The translations under genes and the position numbers were made by a program. Source: Cerioporus squamosus (taxonomy: Eukaryota; Basidiomycota; Agaricomycetes; Polyporales; Polyporaceae). Taken from it: DNA of 64,000 bases. The notes under the pieces were generated by a model. The model was given only the letters and a program-made list of their open reading frames with translations. It was not told the DNA's origin and did no database searches. This document shows positions 21,062 to 31,515 of this stretch, in pieces. Numbering within the stretch: the stretch's first letter is position 1; each line of letters opens with the position of its first letter. The DNA is taken from contig JABYQS010000181.1 in the NCBI GenBank assembly GCA_022592435.1, forward strand, positions 1-64,000. Reading direction: 5' to 3'.

Positions 21062-21632
21062 ACGATGTGGGTCTATAGCTGTGATGATGTCCATGCTGTG
21101 GGACGTATGATACGTAACTCCGGCTTTGTACCGTATGTCGCTACACATCCGCAGCCTTTTCCTTCCTCGCAGACATCACAGAGCGCGAATATGTCAATGT
21201 TGCCCTTCCGAGCCCGGAGCAGGCGCCGGAGTGAGAGGCTCTTATCTTATCGGCGCCTCACCACTATCTTATCGGCCACGCGAGTTCTCGCGACATCGTC
21301 CTCCTAGACTTGCTTCTCTGCCATGCGCCCTTGTACTCGCCCCATGCAGCCACCATTCATACACGATGCTCATTTCCCGTGAGACGCCATGGGATGCAGC
21401 TGCTCCCTCGACTCTCCCCTTGGTGCAACAGCTGTCTGCCCTCGCTCCGTCTCCTGATCCATGCAGACACGCCGATGTATGCGTCCCTCATCCACTGCCC
21501 TTGCCGCTGCTTCTGCGCGAACATGCGAACCAGCCGCGCATACAGGTGGCATTTCTGTGAGTTCTTCCCTTTATCTCTGCATACGCTTGCCCAAACGCAT
21601 GCTTACATCCACCCACAGCTTGCGCTGAACGA
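21062..21632. other. No gene recognised
   Basis: The stretch between the F-box relic and the next plus-strand ORF holds only short, proline/serine-rich open frames. It presumably includes the promoter of the ORF at 21633. Confidence 0.4.
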
Positions 21633-22442
21633 ATGCATCGGACGGTCGACAATCGGACCGCGCGCACGCAGAAGCGCCCTGCATCCATTTGCCCCGCACC
21701 CCTTCGCACTCGAGCATCACGAACGGGTGCTCGAAGAAGCGCGATGACAGCCGTGGTCGTCTCGGCACACAACTGCCCGCTCGAGACTCTCCGCTCACCG
21801 CCAAGTCCATGCGTAACCTCTCCTTCCCCCGTTAAGCCGTCAGTCGTGCGCCCGAAGGGCCATCGACAACCACTTGGCACGCTCGAGCTCGAAGACCCCG
21901 AGTCGCCAAAGGTTGCAGGGAAGAAGCGCACGCGTGCCCAGGCGGAGGAGAGCAGCGAAGATACGGATCCTCGAGCGGCGGTGCGCAGGCTCGAAGCACT
22001 CCTCCCGAAACGTTCAAAGACTCGGGCGATGACTGCGACGAAGGCTGCAAGAGGTCGCGCGGCTGTAAGGAGCAAGGGGAAGGGCCGGGAGAACATTCCG
22101 CAGTCGGAGAGTACGTCCGAGATTGGTGACGACAACAACTCGTCTCCGCCGAAGGCCCCTGCAACTCGCGGCGCTCGGGGACGTGGAGCAGGACAAGGGC
22201 AGGGGCGGGGCCAAGGACGAGGGAGGGCCGCTGCTCCACTGCCTACTGGTATCCGTGCAGCTCCGGCAGTGACCCGGGGGCGATCAACTTCGCGAGGACG
22301 GCCCGTTTCGAAGGGCAAAGGGAAGGAGAAGGCCGTTGAAGAGGCGGATCCTGAGGAGGATGAGGTGCGTGTTTGTGTACGTGATCTGACAGCATCCCTG
22401 CCTGTGTCCTCATCTCGTTGGCTCTCTTGGTCTTCTTTTTGA
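21633..22442 (+). CDS. Low-complexity basic/acidic protein with RG-rich tract
   Basis: This single open frame of 269 codons encodes a protein without a recognised domain. The N-terminal third is proline/serine-rich. Next come a KKRTRAQAEESSEDTD segment, a basic block with RSKGKGRENIP, and an RG-rich run (GRGAGQGQGRGQGRGR) of the kind found in nucleic-acid-binding proteins, then an acidic AVEEADPEEDE stretch. A GTGCGT donor directly after the acidic stretch suggests the last 20 codons may be intron and the gene continues downstream, perhaps toward 22.7 kb. Composition alone could keep this frame open, so confidence is limited. Confidence 0.4.
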   Translation: MHRTVDNRTARTQKRPASICPAPLRTRASRTGARRSAMTAVVVSAHNCPLETLRSPPSPCVTSPSPVKPSVVRPKGHRQPLGTLELEDPESPKVAGKKRTRAQAEESSEDTDPRAAVRRLEALLPKRSKTRAMTATKAARGRAAVRSKGKGRENIPQSESTSEIGDDNNSSPPKAPATRGARGRGAGQGQGRGQGRGRAAAPLPTGIRAAPAVTRGRSTSRGRPVSKGKGKEKAVEEADPEEDEVRVCVRDLTASLPVSSSRWLSWSSF

Positions 22443-22744
22443 CTAGTACCATTCGGAACTTGTTACGATCCTGGGCAGAACCAATCTTGAATATACTTGT
22501 ACTCGTAGTAGCAGTATGTTTCTTCTTTCCGTTATGCAATCTCTCTGAACAGAATGTCTTGTTTCATCCCGACAAGCTCGTGGTCTGGCCGGTCGTGTTG
22601 CTGACCATCGAGGTACCGGTGAGTACTGCTGTTCTTCTCTCGGATAACTGAGCTAACTCAGTGTGAACATCTCGTCCGCCCTGCGGAATTGAACTCCAAC
22701 AGCACAGCAAGTCCTCGAGTGCGGCCGCTGGCCTGGGTTTGGCT

Positions 22745-24227
22745 TGATGGTGAGTGTGTTGATTGAAATCCGTCTAATGGTGCTCCACCGACCTACAGGT
22801 TACAGTCTCTCAGACTCCCGTATGTGTGAATGCTCATGGTTACGACACAGGCTCTTGAGCAACTACTGCGGCCTTGCCGCGACAAGCAAGTGGCTTTGCG
22901 TAACTATTGATACTGGGACAAGAGGCTCATCACAACCCGCGCAGACGCACGATAGCGTCTCTGGTTTAGCCTTGACGCGATACACCAACATGTTACAGTA
23001 CGCGATCGAGGCGGCCACTAACTTCTCGATCTCGCGGTACTTTCACTGACTCGACCCTAAGATCAGGTAGTTCGCATCGTCGCTATCTCATCCTACCTTG
23101 AACAGCCGCTAAGACAAGCACCACAACCGACAGCTGCGACGCCATCAACTGGATCGCCGTTATTGTGAGGGCTATCGCGCAATTCGTGGCCGCAGGTGAG
23201 CTTTCACTGCTAAACCATAATTTGGGAGCTTTGGTGACTTACCATGGTGTCATACCAGTCTTCACGACCCAGCGGGCTTATGGGTTATCAGGGGGAAAGG
23301 TTCGGCTGGCCATCGTCACCTTCTTCCTATCAAACGTGGCATGCGTTGTCAACTTGGTGAGCGGGACCGGATCGTTATGGTGCCTCGATGCTAAGAACTG
23401 TCCTCTAGCTGGATAGCTTCAAATGGTCACCTATAGAAGAATTACCCAGTCCGATATACTGCGCTTTAGGAAGCTCTATCCCATCACAAGCACTCGACTT
23501 CGCGTAAGGATTCGAATTCTGACCTGCATTGCACTCAGTATGTTAACCTTCAAGTAGGTGTACGTAGCATTCATGAATCAAGACCTGTGAGGCTAGTGTC
23601 TGATGACATGTTTTAGTGACGGCAATCATGTGTGGCAAATTTGCTAGTGGTCTTAGTAACCGGGAGAGCCACCTATCAAGCACACAAGGCGCAGCCCGTC
23701 AAGATGTTCCGTCGATCCCTGGCGTCGGCCTTGTCGTATGACGGTAAGCATGCCCTCGCTCTATGCATTGATCTTGCTCGTTCGCTATCAGGAAGCATCT
23801 ACGTAGTGTCCGTATTATGCAAAATGGCGTGAGCGTTCTTTCTACTGACTCTGTTGACTTTGACTCAGGACTTTGCTACTGCTGAACGTCGTACAAATCT
23901 CTCTGACAGCGAGCATGGTAAGTTGTTCGTCTATTCTCTCTTTGTGCGTCTCAGACAATGTAGCAGATTGCCTCGCAGGTAGTCGGTCAGTTTCGCCGGA
24001 GTATTCACGGATCGGTCAGTACTTGGTTGCTCTCGACCTAACTGCGTATCCAACCTGCCAATCATAGGTTCACTTCAATCCTCATTTGTCATTTCATCCT
24101 CGACTTCCGCCGTGCAGATTACTGTCGCGCTGACAGTGAATGTGCATCGCTCTCAACTGTCGACGTTCATAACGGGAGGAACTCGCATCGCTCCTTCTCG
24201 AGTTCATCGCGCCTTTCGCGTCGATGA
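22745..24227 (+). CDS. Multi-exon integral membrane protein of the basidiomycete seven-helix type (DUF6533-like)
   Basis: Exons separated by short GT-AG introns show, in order: LALTRYTNMLQYAIEA; DSCDAINWIAVIVRAIAQF; VFTTQRAYGLSGGKVRLAI followed by VTFFLSNVACVVNL; LDSFKWSPIEELPSPIYCAL; VANLLVVLVTGRATYQAHK; GSIYVVTLLLLNVVQISL; and FTSILICHFILDFRRAD ahead of a serine-rich tail and stop at 24227. The order (Arg-Tyr helix, SCDAINW turn, LR-Y-type helix, THR-type loop, LLLLNV helix, RF-LDLR-like end) is that of a large, functionally unknown membrane-protein family in mushrooms. The 5' exon(s) are unclear and may start before 22745. Exon edges are partly guesses, including one weak GTCCGT donor near 23807. 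Confidence 0.5.
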
Positions 24228-25586
24228 AGGTTGGAGGGCAACGTACGCATCGGATCGTATCCTATCCATGTACGTAGACACCCATGAAATATCTCTGCTA
24301 GAGGCTCGTGTCAGTGCTGAGATCAATATGGCGCGACGCAATACTGATCCGTACCAGAGTACTAGTGCAAATGTCTGATTCGCGCTCTCGGTCCCATTGC
24401 ACAGGCTGAGCAGTGTTCCGACGCGTCGTGGGGAACGTGGACTACCGGACGGCCCAGTAGGCAAGCAATGCTGAGAAGCAGGAACGCAAGCCGGGTCAGT
24501 ATTGGTTCAACTCGTCCGGATAACAACATATTACCTTACCAATCCTCTTAACAGACCTTCTATGACAGCATCGACGTTAGACGAAGGGACCAGCACTTCG
24601 ATGCTATCATTCAGCATTCACCAACCGGACAAGCAGAAGGCGAACAATACCGACCTGCACGTGTATATTTGGCGATTAGACCGAGTCGTGTTTCACTCGA
24701 GAGTGGACGGCATCACTGGGAGACGTCCGAGTCTCCGGTGTGAGTGTCATCAGAGGGATAGACTTGGTCTCTGGGTGAAGCCTGCACTTTACATGTCTGT
24801 GAAGTCAAGCACTCCTAGCGAGGTATGTTGCATACTATGTCACACCGCGTCTCTTCCTCTCGCTTTTGGAATACTCAGAGAGGTGCGAAGGTGATCATTC
24901 TATCTTCTCAGGTGTCTTGGCAGACAGACAGTAAATACATCCGAGAAGCAGGCGAAGATCGTCCGATAACGGACGACTTCCACCTGCGTGAGACTTGAAT
25001 CCGAGTCGCTACTGCTCTCACCCGCGAACCTGGGAAGAGGGCCAAGTTCCAGCCTGTGGAGGCGAGTGTATATATATCAGATGAATCGTGCAGTTGGATG
25101 GATGAAGAGCGGCCAGGAGTAGTCTTTAGGGCATACTAGTACGGTTGCAATCGGTAGGCGGGGGAGAGCTACGGAAGAGTTCATTGTAGATATATACAAG
25201 GGAAGCAAGGGAGTTGAGACAAGACACCACGTGTGCAGGGAGAGAGAAGGGGGAGAAAGCTCGACGGGCAAACGAAACGATATGAGGTTTGCAATGGAGA
25301 GCAGTATGATGTACAGTATGTGATTGCGTGTAGGGCCTGGAGACAATTGCGTGAAGTATGCAAAGTGAGACAAAGTAAGACAAGGAGGTGCCAACAGGAA
25401 GGAGAGGGGAATGGTGGTGGCCTACAGAGCTCTCAGACGATTCTTCAAAGTAATGAAATCCCATGCCTCGTACTGGCTCCAGTTTTCGAAGAGGAGAGCC
25501 ATCTCAGCTTTCCCGTTCCTACGAAAATGAGGAACCAACATGCCGAATATCAGTATGTACCCATAAGCGCAGAGCCATTGTTGTAC
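24228..25586. other. No gene recognised
   Basis: Open frames at 24502-24894 and elsewhere lack domains and splice context. Part could be 3' untranslated sequence of the membrane-protein gene or of the RING gene on the other strand. Confidence 0.4.
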
Positions 25587-26847
25587 TCACCGCTCCCGCT
25601 GCTCCCACTCAATCCTTGATGTCTTGCCCAGGCCCCATGCGAGGACTTTCTCGTCAACCTCCCCATGCCAGCGAACACCGTTTTGTGGGTTCCCACTGTT
25701 GCTCGACGTCGACTTGGCCTGCGAGTCGGCAGCGTCCTGCAGGATTGCGAGGTGAGACTTGATGACCGCGTCCCCAAGACGATCGGGGACGAAGGGGAAG
25801 GTACATATGTCCCGAGGGGCATGTTTTGAGGCGACGGGCGACAGAGTGGGCATTCAAGAGCTTCGTGCCAGTAGCCGCAGCCACGATGCAGCGCCGTGAA
25901 AGCCCACTTGAGGATGCATATGGCACAGAATGCGTGCCCACAGCGTCCGTTGTTCAACGAGTACGGACTGGCCCTGTGATGTGGACGTGATGATGAGCTT
26001 CGAAGCATACAGCCGCAGGAATGCACACGTACATGATCTCAAAGCAGCTAATCACAGAGGGGAATAAGTGAGTAACGTATGGAGGAGGTCAGAGAAGAAT
26101 GTGAACATACAGAGAACATTGGAACTGGTCCTCTAGGTGCGATAGCACCCATTGTAAATCACTACTGCCAGCTGGAACCTCCGCCTGCGCTCTGCTTTCG
26201 GCCTCACGCAACTCGGCCAACACGTTCCGCTCATCCGTTACAGCCTTCAACTCCGCCTCCAAGCCTCGCGCCGCCTTCTCGTAACGTGCCCCCAACATGA
26301 GCAACTTCCGAGTCAGCTTGACGATCTTCTGTTCAAGTTGCTTGTTCGTGCTTTCCAACCCCTTGCGTATCTGAACGGCCAGCTCACGCTCTCGCATGAG
26401 TTCTTCCTGCTCACTCACGGCATTCTCCCTCATGATCACCGCGCTCTCTCTCTCAATCGCAGCGCTCTCTCTCACAATCACAGCGCTCTCCCTCTCACTC
26501 ACAGCGCTCTCCCTCTCTTGTAGTGCGCAAATCTCGGCGTCACCTATGGCTCTGAGAGCTGTCAACTGGTGGTCGAGGGGAGAGGCCGTGGCTGCTTCCT
26601 CATCCAAGGCGTCAATCGTCCTCTTCCTGGAAGAGCGGATTGGGGCAGTGGATGTTGTCTGAGATTACCGCGAGCGGGTTTTCGGTGCCTGGACGGGCGC
26701 AGTGATGGTAGTCTCACGACCAGAGTGTGTTTCGGGAGTAGTGGTAGCATCGGTAAGATGAGGTACCTCTGCTTCTTGGTGTACTTTCCCCAAACGCGTC
26801 GTAGACGACAACGAAGTCGCTTGCGCATGACTGACCGTCTCTGACAC
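25587..26847 (-). pseudogene. RING-finger protein gene with coiled coil, carrying a stop and a frameshift
   Basis: From 26847 the frame is serine/threonine-rich, then hits TAA (26665-26667). It continues as RKRTIDALDEEAATASPL, then a long coiled coil whose middle repeats the heptad-like unit RESAV. Introns at 26048-26110 and 25974-26032 flank a 15-nt microexon (26033-26047). Spliced, they complete a RING of C-x2-C (CSLC), ...RCGHAFCAIC..., and ECPLC, so E3 ubiquitin ligase activity is likely in relatives. After CPLCR the conserved continuation (DICTFPFVPDRLGDAVIKSH) lies in another frame with no possible intron between, implying an indel near 25850. The alternative frame ends at 25587. An upstream exon on the 27-kb side is possible. 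Confidence 0.65.
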
Positions 26848-27677
26848 CTTCCTACCTCTGTACCGTTTCTATAGAGCCGACTGGTTCGGATAGGGAGATC
26901 GGAGGAGACCCTGTCATGCTCAGACTAGGAGGTTGATGGACCAGCCGCGGATTCGTGATAGGGGCCACTGAATGTAGGAGGATTCTGACACTATTGAACA
27001 TGTCGGAAGTCAGAACAGAGGTGATTCTGAGCAATCCAATACTTACAATTGTCGCCGGAGGACGTACACTAAGGTAAGGCGGGACGTTGCGCGGACTTTC
27101 CTGAGGACGTTGTGAGGACGTGGTGGTCACAGAGACACCCGCACGATTGCAGCATACCTGGTACGTGAGGTGGATAGCAACACACGATAAACGTTCCGTT
27201 CCAGCATGTTTCGAGCCTTTCCGCCCTTGACTCATCGTTGGTAGTACTTCCCTTGACGCTCGACTGTGGGAACCCAAGGAGCCTTCAGTCCCACTTCACC
27301 CTGCGTGAACACTGCGTTCCAAGTCTACTCATGATTCTGACCGTTGAATTGGATGCGCTGCCATTGGCGGTGGTTGCGGAGACAAGAAGAGCACTTTTAC
27401 ACGAGGTGGCGGTTGCGTGGCGGGGTTCGGCAACTGCCGAGCGGTCAGGCCGACGTTCAACAGGCACGAGAGTGACGTCCCGCAGCTCCATAATCCGGTA
27501 CAGGTTCGCGACTGAAGGAGGAGGAGGAGGAGGAGGAGGAGGAGGAGGCGGCAAGTTTTAGTCAGGCAGTGACGGCACCTGCGCCCATTCCCCCCTCCGG
27601 CCGACCACGGACTCTACTTAGGGATCAGAGCTGCTCGCCTTGGATACATCGCGCGTATATCAGGGAGGAGGGTTGCT
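26848..27677. other. No firm gene; includes a GGA repeat
   Basis: A minus-strand frame at 26852-27277 is proline/serine-rich and might be a 5' exon of the RING gene, but I could not connect it in phase. The short stretch at about 27614-27677 lies just outside the LINE-2 target duplication and may be the continuation of the dehydrogenase relic. Confidence 0.35.
27517..27548 (+). repeat. (GGA)n microsatellite
   Basis: This is a perfect run of about ten GGA units. It encodes polyproline on the minus strand and polyglycine on the plus strand, which keeps several spurious frames open. Confidence 0.9.
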
Positions 27678-27689
27678 GCCATCGTAGGG
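27678..27689 (-). repeat. 3' target-site duplication of LINE-2
   Basis: GCCATCGTAGGG (plus strand) recurs perfectly at 31246-31257. A 12-base duplication of this kind is expected from target-primed reverse transcription. Confidence 0.8.
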
Positions 27690-30600
27690 CAACAGTGCGC
27701 TCCCGCGCGGGAGGACCATATGAGGAGGACCATGGGACAAAGCGGGTCAAGTGGTGTGAGAGAGCGGCCCAGCAGAGCACGTCTGATTTCACATGTTTGC
27801 ACAAGCCAGCGAGCAGGTGATACGTAACATCCTGTAGACGTGCGCAGATGTAATGATCGTATATACAGGCGGGCCTACGTCAAGGGTCGAGAGCGTATTC
27901 CCTGGTCGATTAAACCGAAAACGTCATAGACATAGTGCGCAAATCCGGGGAGGAGTTTATCTCGGGAGAGTAGGAAGTTCAGGGGGAAAGACGGCGGCGG
28001 ATGTTATCGAGGTCCGGGTACAGCGCTCCGCGGACGAACATGTAGAGCTCATTGCGACGTACTTCCAGCCCGTCATGCCCATATACTACCAACACGTGAA
28101 CCTCGTCCACCGCCTCACGCTGACGACAGAATCGACAGATACGGCGATGCCGGGGGACAGCCTCGGAAGATGGAACTCGTCGGAGCTCTTCGATGTAAAG
28201 TTTATGGTCGGAGGTTATCAACCGGAGCAGTATGTCTCTGTGCTCGCTGTGCTTGACTGCCAGATAGGGTTGTGGTGCACAAATGTGGCGGAGCTGCAGC
28301 GGCTGAGGGAGTCGCACAAAGCGCGCTTGGAGGAGGGGCAGTCGCTCGGAAGTTGTAACCGAGTCAAACAGATGGCGCGCCAGGGCGGACTCGATCTGCG
28401 CGAGTACCGCTGCAGCAAGCTCTGTGGTGGGGATGGGTGTGAGCGACAAATGCACCTGCGGAGGACACGACGCAGGTCACTCCACCATGAGGGATGGCCC
28501 TGCCCCGCGAAAGTATACGCTTCCCGAAGCGCGCGATACGGGTGGGGCGGGCGTTCACGTAGCAGGTAAGCGAGGTACTTGACTGCTAGCCAAGCACACC
28601 GGAACCCTAGCGGCCAGATCCCCGTCTCGGTGAACAGCGGGGTGAGTTGAGAGCATGACTCGAGGCCCAGGAGGCGGCGGAGGAAGGTTTGTTGAACTCC
28701 TTGCAGACCGGCGAGAGCGGCCGGACGGATGTCGAGAGCGACTTCACAGCCGGACACGAGGTGGGGGTCCTGGACACCCGGGCCTTGTACAGTGACAGGA
28801 GGATGGACGGTGGAGCGGAGCCCACAAACCCTCAATGGCCAAGCACGAGCTGGCCATGTTGCGCGCTGATTTCTCCTTCCACACATAGTGGTCCTTCAGG
28901 ATATCGTACATTGTCAAGGAGAACGTCACTCCGACATAGGTTACTGTCGGAACAAACGTGACCGGGGAGGCTGTGAGTGAGACTATCGGTAACTCTGCTG
29001 GGAGAGCGCCGAATGCTAACCCGTAGGTCTTTGGGTCGCTGACCTCAACGAAGCTGCCGCCGCAGTACCGGCAAAACTGACCTGTCTTCGGTGCAAGCGC
29101 AAGTGTGGAACAGGTCATGATGGCGGCGTCATCAGCGAACTCGAGGTGGTTGACCGGGACTCCGTCGAGAAGTGCGTTGTCCGGGTGAACGGAGAGCTCG
29201 AGGTCGGACAGGAAGAGTATCCATAGGATGGGAGAGGCAGGATCGCCAATGAGGATGCCAGCGAGCGCTGAGAACCCGTCTGTAGAGTCCGCCATAGCGT
29301 ACGATGTGATCGAGGTGTTCGTACAACCATCGCAGCCAGTCAAAGATCGGGCCAGCCGCTCCCCAGCGTGCTAGTTTGACCCAGAGTAGGGACTGGTTGA
29401 CAGAGGGAAATGCGTGAACAAGATCAAGGAACGCTGCCCGAGTGTATGATTGGTGCTGCGAGCTTTCTGTATAAGAACGAGGAGGACGTAGGCGTAATTG
29501 CATGTGCGGTGCCGATTGCAGAACCCACTCTGACTGGACGGTAGTCGTCTCGTCTCCTTCGCCCATTCGCGCAGCCAGTGCTCAATGAGCAGGGTAAGCG
29601 TCTTCAGCATGCAGCTCTTGATCCTGATCTCTCGGTAGCTGGACGTGTTGGCGGCATCTTTAGGGGGTTTCTTAACTGCAACAAGAACTGCCTTCATCCA
29701 TTTCTGGGCCGCGGCTCTGTTATCGATGCACTGCTGGAAGTAGTTGCGTAACATCTCGGACGGGATCCCCAGGACACGATGGTAGCCGACGTCGTCGAGG
29801 CCAGTGGCCGCTCCGAGGCAATTCTTCCGGATATGCGCCTTGACGGCGTCGATCTCCTCCGTAGAGAAAGGGTGGGAGAAGTATTTTCGGGTGGTGGTGT
29901 CCACAGAGCGGCGTGGAAGGGACATGCCTGTCAGGCGGGTGAGGGAGAAGTGGAGGCGGTCAAACTGCATGGGGAGGGGGGTTCATGCGGCGGGCAAAGT
30001 TGTCTCGCAATTGCGCTGCCGTTACTAACAGAGGTCGCGGCTTGAGAGCTGTGAATGCCTGGAATGCCTTACAGTGCCGTTGATCCGTTGAGCAGTCCAG
30101 CAAGCACGTAAGGTCACGGTGGCGCAGGGATGCAACAGAGGGAGGGAGGTACAGAGCGGAGTCGTCCGAGCGGGCAATGTCTTCTGCGGACCACTCTTTG
30201 TCGCTGGTACCGTCCCGAACGGTAGCCTCTGCTCGATACGAGATCGGCGCTAGCGAGGTATGCACCTTCAGCAGGGATCGGAGGTCGGCTGACGTGACGT
30301 ACGGGGTCTCCGGGGGATCCGGCCAGTGTGTAGGAGGGCGGGCCAGAGAAGTCTCCCGGACAGCTTCCGCTTGTGGCAGGGAGCTGCCCATGTAGGCTAG
30401 CATATCCGCTGCGAGATGGTGGGCGGTGAGAGGGGCTGCATGGGGAAGAGGCTCAAAGGGGCCCGAACGGGCGGTGATCGTCCTTGAGAGTGCACGCAGC
30501 AGGGTACCGTAGGGTACCTGCAAATCCTTTTCGCGCATTTTGGTGGCCCAGTGGCACACGACGCGGAGGAGATAGTCACTGGTCGTGCACACGCGGAGAG

Positions 30601-31245
30601 GCACATGGGGGGCTACAGCTTAGACCGCTATCAGTGCTGCAAAGAGTACCACACGGGAGCGAGCAGGGGTACTGTGGATGCGCACAGAGGCATCGAGGTC
30701 ACTGTTCATCCCGAAGTACGCTCCCGCGCCGGTCTGCAGTCCCGGAGGGGCAACATGGCCAGCCATGTAGACCTGCGGGTGAAGGGGTTTGAAGTCAGTG
30801 CGCTGTACGTCGGAGGAGCCGTCAATCATGCACAGCGACAGACCTAGCAATGCGCCGCGGAATTCGGGGCCCATACACGGCCATAGGATACGTGGGATGA
30901 TCGAGTGCGCCGGAGGAGAGTAACGTTCTAAGATGTCCTCAAGAGCGACGTCGAGCGGAGAGGCGGGCGAGGTCCACTCAGCCTGTCGTGCTGATCGTGA
31001 GGCAGGGGCAAGGGGATGGAGGAGAGGTTCAGGAGCGCAGAGGGGAGCTCGAGGTTGAGGGAGATAGGTGTGTGATCAGAACAGTCCTCCCACGGTTCAC
31101 AGATGGCGAACTCCGAGATTGAGCCGTCTGCAATGAGGGTGTCGAAGGTGTCTGCGGACTGAAGGGGACGATACCTCACCAGTGACGTAGGATGATCACG
31201 TACGTACTCTGCGGCAAGGCTTCGCGAGTCGATTGGTCTGCATCC
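27690..31245 (-). mobile_element. 5'-truncated non-LTR retrotransposon, LINE-2
   Basis: The 3556-bp insertion is bounded by a perfect 12-bp direct repeat (27678-27689, 31246-31257). On the minus strand it begins inside the endonuclease domain, so it is 5'-truncated, as most LINE copies are. It then runs through the RT and a C-terminal zinc-binding region to a roughly 260-base 3' flank without a poly(A) tract. It lies inside a zinc-type dehydrogenase relic. Confidence 0.85.
27979..31245 (-). pseudogene. LINE-2 endonuclease C-terminus, reverse transcriptase and tail
   Basis: Minus-strand frames show in order: endonuclease end (SADTFDTLIADG, then DCSDHTPISLNLELP with the catalytic SDH); an RT N-terminal region; RT fingers (CLGAATGLDDVGYHRVL); QSGFCNRHRTC; the catalytic box EFADDAAIM at about 29128-29142; VTYVGVTF; then a region with WPLGFRCAWLAVKYLAYLLR; and near the end RRICRFCRQREAVDEVHVL, the C-x2-C...H type motif common at the C-terminus of fungal LINE RTs. 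Frames change at several points (near 29.35, 28.75, 28.4 and 29.96 kb), so no full protein can be made. Confidence 0.8.
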
Positions 31246-31515
31246 GCCATCGTAGGGAAACCCCACGCACAGCGAAGAGTGAAGGCTGGCACATGCGTGA
31301 GCGTCTTGAAAGGAATCACCCACACGAGCTCCGCTGAATGTTGATGTACTCGGGGAACGCGCCTTATCCCGGAAGCGTCCCTCATGCAGGAAGGTCGCGA
31401 CGTGGTCGCCGACTTTGAGGCTCTACCAGTTCTTTCCGACTTCAAGTACGGTCCCGAAGAAGTCGCAAACCAGGACTGCGCCGGCTTGAGGATTCGCTTA
31501 TGTGATGCGCTTCCA
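31246..31515 (-). pseudogene. Zinc-type alcohol dehydrogenase (MDR / enoyl reductase-like) relic
   Basis: On the minus strand a frame reads AGAVLVCDFFGTVLEVGKNW, stop, SLKVGDHVATFLHEGRFRDK. A frame change follows to AELVWVIPFKTLTHVPA and then RCAWG. This is the GCDFAGTV-x-VG ... GD-V-x-F-HGG ... LVWVIPEGTLTHEQA ... CGWG pattern of the catalytic domain of fungal medium-chain dehydrogenases related to trans-enoyl reductases. It carries a TAG, a frameshift, and the LINE-2 insertion directly after CAWGFPTMA. A few codons may resume at 27677 and below. The rest of the gene was not found. Confidence 0.6.

Noticed and set aside
27238..27561. Polyglycine or polyproline protein near 27.5 kb
   Set aside because: The run is a (GGA)n microsatellite; the rest of the frame shows no conserved sequence.
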